Assembly: GCF_001042475.2 (NCBI RefSeq)
Contig: NZ_LECW02000012.1
Span: 248,001-312,000, forward strand
DNA length: 64,000 bases
Source: Bacillus glycinifermentans
GTDB lineage: Bacteria > Bacillota > Bacilli > Bacillales > Bacillaceae
Direction: 5' to 3'
Of this stretch, positions 61,898-64,000 are shown in pieces. The notes under the pieces were generated by a model. It saw only the letters and a program-made list of their open reading frames with translations. It searched no databases and had not been told where the DNA came from. The stretch's first letter is position 1. Each line of letters opens with the position of its first letter. Both the position numbers and the translations under genes were made by a program.

Positions 61898-62038
61898 AAC
61901 TTAGCATCCTCCTTTTTCCTTAAAATAGGGGGTTTTTTAAAAAATTTGATGACAACAGGTTATGAAGAACTTGCAATGCTTATACAGCAATAGAGGAAAC
62001 CGCCAGACCATGCGGCAGGATCCCTAAACTCTGCGATA

Positions 62039-62190
62039 TCATGCCGATTGTATAGCTTTATTTCTTCTCGGAGTCGGACTTAAGTTCTTCCGAAAAGCGG
62101 ACTTTGAGTAACGTCCGTCTTTCATTAGCTGAGCAATCGCCTCGGCATCTTTCGTGTCATTCCCGGCGGCAAGTTATCATCCGGCTCTTT
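62039..62190 (-). pseudogene. Remnant of an IS110-type transposase
   Basis: The reverse strand encodes NDTKDAEAIAQLMKDGRYSK (from about 62165 to 62106), the conserved DEDD-domain stretch of IS110-family transposases. The preceding part (KPDDNLPP-like) is in another frame and stop codons interrupt both ends. Only about 150 bases remain, with no terminal repeats visible. It is a decayed fragment inside the xynD leader region. Confidence 0.6.
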
Positions 62191-62252
62191 ACTTTTATTT
62201 CCGCAAAATTTTAGCATCAAGTTATTTGCAGTTCATATAAGATGACTGACTT

Positions 62253-62280
62253 ATTGTCTTTGATTCTCACTCTTTGTCAA
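62253..62280 (-). promoter_or_regulatory. Candidate xynDC promoter
   Basis: On the reverse strand TTGACA, a 16-base spacer and GACAAT. A cre site lies directly upstream. The resulting leader would be about 350 bases and run through the IS110 remnant. Confidence 0.5.
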
Positions 62281-62293
62281 TAACACCCCCATT

Positions 62294-62307
62294 AGAAAGC
62301 GTTTGCA
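62294..62307 (-). promoter_or_regulatory. cre site upstream of xynDC
   Basis: Plus-strand AGAAAGCGTTTGCA matches the cre consensus TGWAANCGNTNWCA at 12 of 14 positions with the central CG intact. It lies 14 bases upstream of the TTGACA box, suggesting CcpA control of xylanase genes. Confidence 0.6.
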
Positions 62308-62583
62308 TTTATCCCCTGCTGTGAATCCAACTCTATTTTTTAGAATATTAAGAAAATTTTCTGCGAATCTTAAAATTCCTTCTTATGAACTAATTTCATT
62401 TTATTTCAAGGAAAACAGGTCATAGGTGTGAGGATATCCGCCTTATGGATAAGAGCGGGCACATTTTATTCAAAAATAAGTTGCAACGAATGGCATGAGA
62501 AATTACAAGATGGGGTGATTAACTTTTTTATTCTTTAGTGAATGTACACCATTGTTTTAGACCCTGAAAATTTTATGACATAT

Positions 62584-62614
62584 AAAAAACCGCTGTATAC
62601 AATCAGCGGTTTTT
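62584..62614. terminator. Bidirectional terminator in the junction
   Basis: AAAAAACCGCTG and CAGCGGTTTTT are near-perfect arms around TATACAAT with T-runs on both strands. Confidence 0.85.
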
Positions 62615-62723
62615 CCATCATTTCGCCTCGCCGGTCAAAAGAGTGTGTCACCCCTCCCTTGACCGCCGGTTTCATCACTATGTATGGAGACGGTGGGAGT
62701 CTATTAAACTAAATATCAATAGA
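62584..62723 (-). ncRNA. Candidate small RNA upstream of the 50-residue peptide gene
   Basis: The reverse strand has an extended -10 element TGTTATACT at 62730-62738 and ends in the terminator at 62584-62614, predicting an RNA of about 140 bases. The inner part contains CCGGTCAA/TTGACCG inverted arms. Layout recalls antisense regulators beside small toxin-like genes, but no complementarity to the peptide gene was established. Confidence 0.3.
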
Positions 62724-62848
62724 TTTAAAAGTATAACAAAGCGTTGATATATCAGCTTTTTGGCTAACTAAAAAAATCTGCCGTAAAACAAAAATTTTAA
62801 ACTTTTGTGACCAAAATGTTACCACAAACTCGATGGTTGACAAGGGTT

Positions 62849-62857
62849 TGTTATAAT
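62849..62857 (+). promoter_or_regulatory. Extended -10 promoter of the 50-residue gene
   Basis: TGTTATAAT is a perfect extended -10 element 32 bases before the start codon; no good -35 is needed for this type. Confidence 0.6.
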
Positions 62858-62888
62858 AAAATCACCAACACAAAAGGGACGAAGGAAA

Positions 62889-63041
62889 ATGAGTATCAAC
62901 AAAATCAGATCAGCTTTATACAAGTTGGCCAAGATTTTGGGAGATGTAAACGCGGCGAAAAATGGAACGATCGGAAAGCGTATAGCTCGCCGCGCTGCCG
63001 GTAAAGCAACTGGCAAAATATTGGGCAAGCTGTTCAAGTAA
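62889..63041 (+). CDS. Strongly basic 50-residue peptide of unknown role
   Basis: A 50-residue peptide starting MSINKIRSALYKLAKILGD, with GKRIARRAAGKATGK in the middle and ending ILGKLFK. It has about 13 lysines and arginines against one aspartate. Helical wheels would be amphipathic. Similar small basic proteins occur in Bacillus mobile regions, without a known function. GAAGGA stands just before the ATG at 62889, and an extended -10 promoter precedes it. A DNA/RNA-binding, toxin-like or antimicrobial role are all possible. Confidence 0.7.
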   Translation: MSINKIRSALYKLAKILGDVNAAKNGTIGKRIARRAAGKATGKILGKLFK

Positions 63042-63056
63042 AACTATGTAGAAAAT

Positions 63057-63106
63057 CCCCCTCATTTGTTTTAAAATGTAAATGTGCGTTTTAAAACAAG
63101 AGGGGG
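63057..63106 (+). promoter_or_regulatory. Long inverted repeat burying the ribosome site of the next gene
   Basis: CCCCCTC plus TTGTTTTAAAA (63057-63076) pair with TTTTAAAACAAGAGGGGG (63089-63106), with two extra bases in the left arm. The right arm contains GAGGGGG, the ribosome site seven bases before the ATG at 63113. It may act as a translational switch or as leaky terminator of the peptide gene. Confidence 0.6.
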
Positions 63107-63112
63107 TTTATT

Positions 63113-63925
63113 ATGGCTTTATTTATTTCAATATTTGCTGCTTTTATGCTTATAGGAGCACTTATAGGTGTATTAATGCTAATCCCAGTTCAAACAAGAA
63201 AAGCTGGACTTCGGCTGGCTCTTTTTTGTATTATTATTTTACTTTCAATATCACTAATTAATAATTTTTTTCTAAAGCACAAAAATGAACCGGTTGCCAC
63301 CATTACTCCAGAAGAGTATAAAAAAATAAAAGAAGGAATGACTTATGATGAAGTCAAAAAAATTGTTGGTGGAAAAGCGAAATCTGAATATAAAATTAAT
63401 AAATATTCATCACCAGATTATGATTTTGATGGAGAGGGCGGCTTAGAAAATGATGCAACGGTATCTCTTCATTTTGTTGATGGTAAGTTAAGTGTCAAAA
63501 GTGAATATGGGTTAATTACTAAAAGTGATCAATCAGAATTAGATAACTCACCATATGTGGATGTAACGGACAATCCCGAAAATAAAATTAGAGAATTAGT
63601 AAATGAACATCTACATAACGTTTCTGTCGAAGATATTGAAGTCAATCAAGATTTGGGAACTGAAAAAAAAGATCAACTCATTGCATTGGTTCACCTATCC
63701 TTTGATCTTAAAAACTCATCAGAAACAACTAAAAATATGATTGAATTGTATAGTGAGGATTTAGCTGCTCGCCTTGCAGAGGAAGAAAGAAACATTAGTG
63801 AACTTTCAGTATTCTGGAAAGTCCCATACATAGATGAAGATGAAACTTTGGCGAAATTTTCTTTTAAAAGATCCGGTGAACAGATGGTGATAAGCGAAAG
63901 GAATTATTCTCAATCTTTAAATTAA
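63113..63925 (+). CDS. Unknown membrane-anchored protein with an SmpA/DUF3862-like segment
   Basis: A 270-residue protein with two N-terminal spans (about residues 4-25 and 33-53) and an extracellular part. Residues 65-120 read ITPEEYKKIKEGMTYDEVKK-IVGG, the pattern of SmpA/OmlA and DUF3862 domains that bind other proteins. The C-terminal half is acidic and unrecognised. The gene is markedly AT-rich compared with genes to the left, suggesting transfer. GAGGGGG lies six bases before the ATG but inside a hairpin. Confidence 0.75.
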   Translation: MALFISIFAAFMLIGALIGVLMLIPVQTRKAGLRLALFCIIILLSISLINNFFLKHKNEPVATITPEEYKKIKEGMTYDEVKKIVGGKAKSEYKINKYSSPDYDFDGEGGLENDATVSLHFVDGKLSVKSEYGLITKSDQSELDNSPYVDVTDNPENKIRELVNEHLHNVSVEDIEVNQDLGTEKKDQLIALVHLSFDLKNSSETTKNMIELYSEDLAARLAEEERNISELSVFWKVPYIDEDETLAKFSFKRSGEQMVISERNYSQSLN

Positions 63926-63931
63926 ATTATA

Positions 63932-63960
63932 AACCCATTCAAGAGGATGGGTTATTTTTC
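63932..63960 (+). terminator. Terminator after the unknown membrane protein gene
   Basis: AACCCAT and ATGGGTT around TCAAGAGG, followed by ATTTTTCTTG. Confidence 0.75.
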
Positions 63961-63963
63961 TTG

Positions 63964-63993
63964 TTGAGGATAGAACAAACGTTCCTATATAAT
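63964..63993 (+). promoter_or_regulatory. LexA-controlled promoter at the right edge
   Basis: TTGAGG and a perfect TATAAT flank an 18-base spacer that contains GAACAAACGTTC, a full match to the Bacillus SOS box core GAAC-N4-GTTC. Repressor here would block polymerase directly. The controlled gene lies outside the window; SOS-induced polymerase (uvrX/yqjW type) operons often have this layout. Confidence 0.8.
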
Positions 63994-64000
63994 CATCTCA

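Larger units (their letters stand above)
61898..62888. other. Long non-coding junction upstream of xynD
   Basis: About 990 bases without an intact gene. It holds an IS110-type remnant (62039-62190), a promoter and cre site facing xynD (62253-62307), a two-way terminator (62584-62614), a candidate minus-strand RNA and the promoter of the 50-residue gene. Between 62310 and 62580 nothing beyond AT-rich sequence was seen. Composition becomes clearly AT-rich from about 62.2 kb. Confidence 0.6.

Overview
The window is chromosomal DNA of a Bacillus of the B. licheniformis / B. paralicheniformis type. The backbone follows the B. subtilis order yvsH-yvsG-yvgJ-yvgN-nhaK(yvgP)-helD(yvgS)-yvgT-bdbC-bdbD-cadA-copA-copZ-csoR-iolW(yvaA)-azoR2(yvaB). 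It is interrupted by carbohydrate blocks that B. subtilis 168 lacks at these positions. One block is a PTS operon of the D-tagatose type described from B. licheniformis. Gene names rest on recalled family sequences and gene order; no search was run.

Layout. 0-8 kb: a Fur-boxed siderophore permease running off the left edge, the lysine permease yvsH behind a complete L-box lysine riboswitch, yvsG, the lipoteichoic-acid primase yvgJ, an EmrB/QacA-type exporter and glyoxal reductase yvgN. 8-20 kb: ROK sugar kinase, nhaK, a class-V aminotransferase, the RNA-polymerase recycling factor helD, a possible small RNA, yvgT, small membrane ORFs, bdbCD and the Cd/Zn/Co ATPase cadA. 20.4-28.9 kb: an operon (lipoprotein, two permeases, GH31 alpha-xylosidase, secreted GH3 with CBM6) behind a perfect XylR-like palindrome, suggesting use of xylose-capped oligosaccharides such as xyloglucan fragments. 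29-31.9 kb: a three-gene Mn ABC transporter with repeated operator-like elements and a cysteine-poor DUF326 remnant. 32-36.6 kb: RpiR regulator, sugar-1-phosphate kinase, EIIBC, EIIA and ketose-bisphosphate aldolase. 36.7-39.9 kb: copper module (small membrane ORF, copA, copZ, csoR) with two CsoR-type palindromes. 40-46.7 kb: DJ-1/PfpI protein and a rhamnose operon (rhaEW, a sensory-rhodopsin-transducer-like protein, rhaA, rhaB, rhaR). 46.8-53.8 kb: exporters, peptidase E, the ydgJK MarR/efflux pair, a UDP-glycosyltransferase, iolW and azoR2. 54-58.6 kb: trhO and the SigO-RsoA sigma module with yvrJ, oxalate decarboxylase and yvrL. 58.9-62.3 kb: xylan-degrading xynD-xynC behind a cre site. 62-64 kb: an AT-rich junction with an IS110-type remnant, a strongly basic 50-residue peptide, an unknown membrane protein and a LexA-boxed promoter at the edge.

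The window is rich in plant-cell-wall use. XynD/XynC attack arabinoxylan outside the cell. The GH3 and GH31 enzymes plus the ABC importer handle xylose-capped oligosaccharides, and the rha and tag operons feed deoxysugars and ketohexoses into triose phosphates. Metal homeostasis (Fe, Mn, Cu, Cd/Zn) is the second theme. No rRNA, tRNA, CRISPR array or intact insertion sequence was seen. The least explained items are the small ORFs tied to copA and grpB, the hairpins that bury ribosome-binding sites at tagK and at 63.1 kb, the candidate small RNAs, the GH3 enzyme whose usual nucleophile position is alanine, and the 62.8-64 kb cassette.
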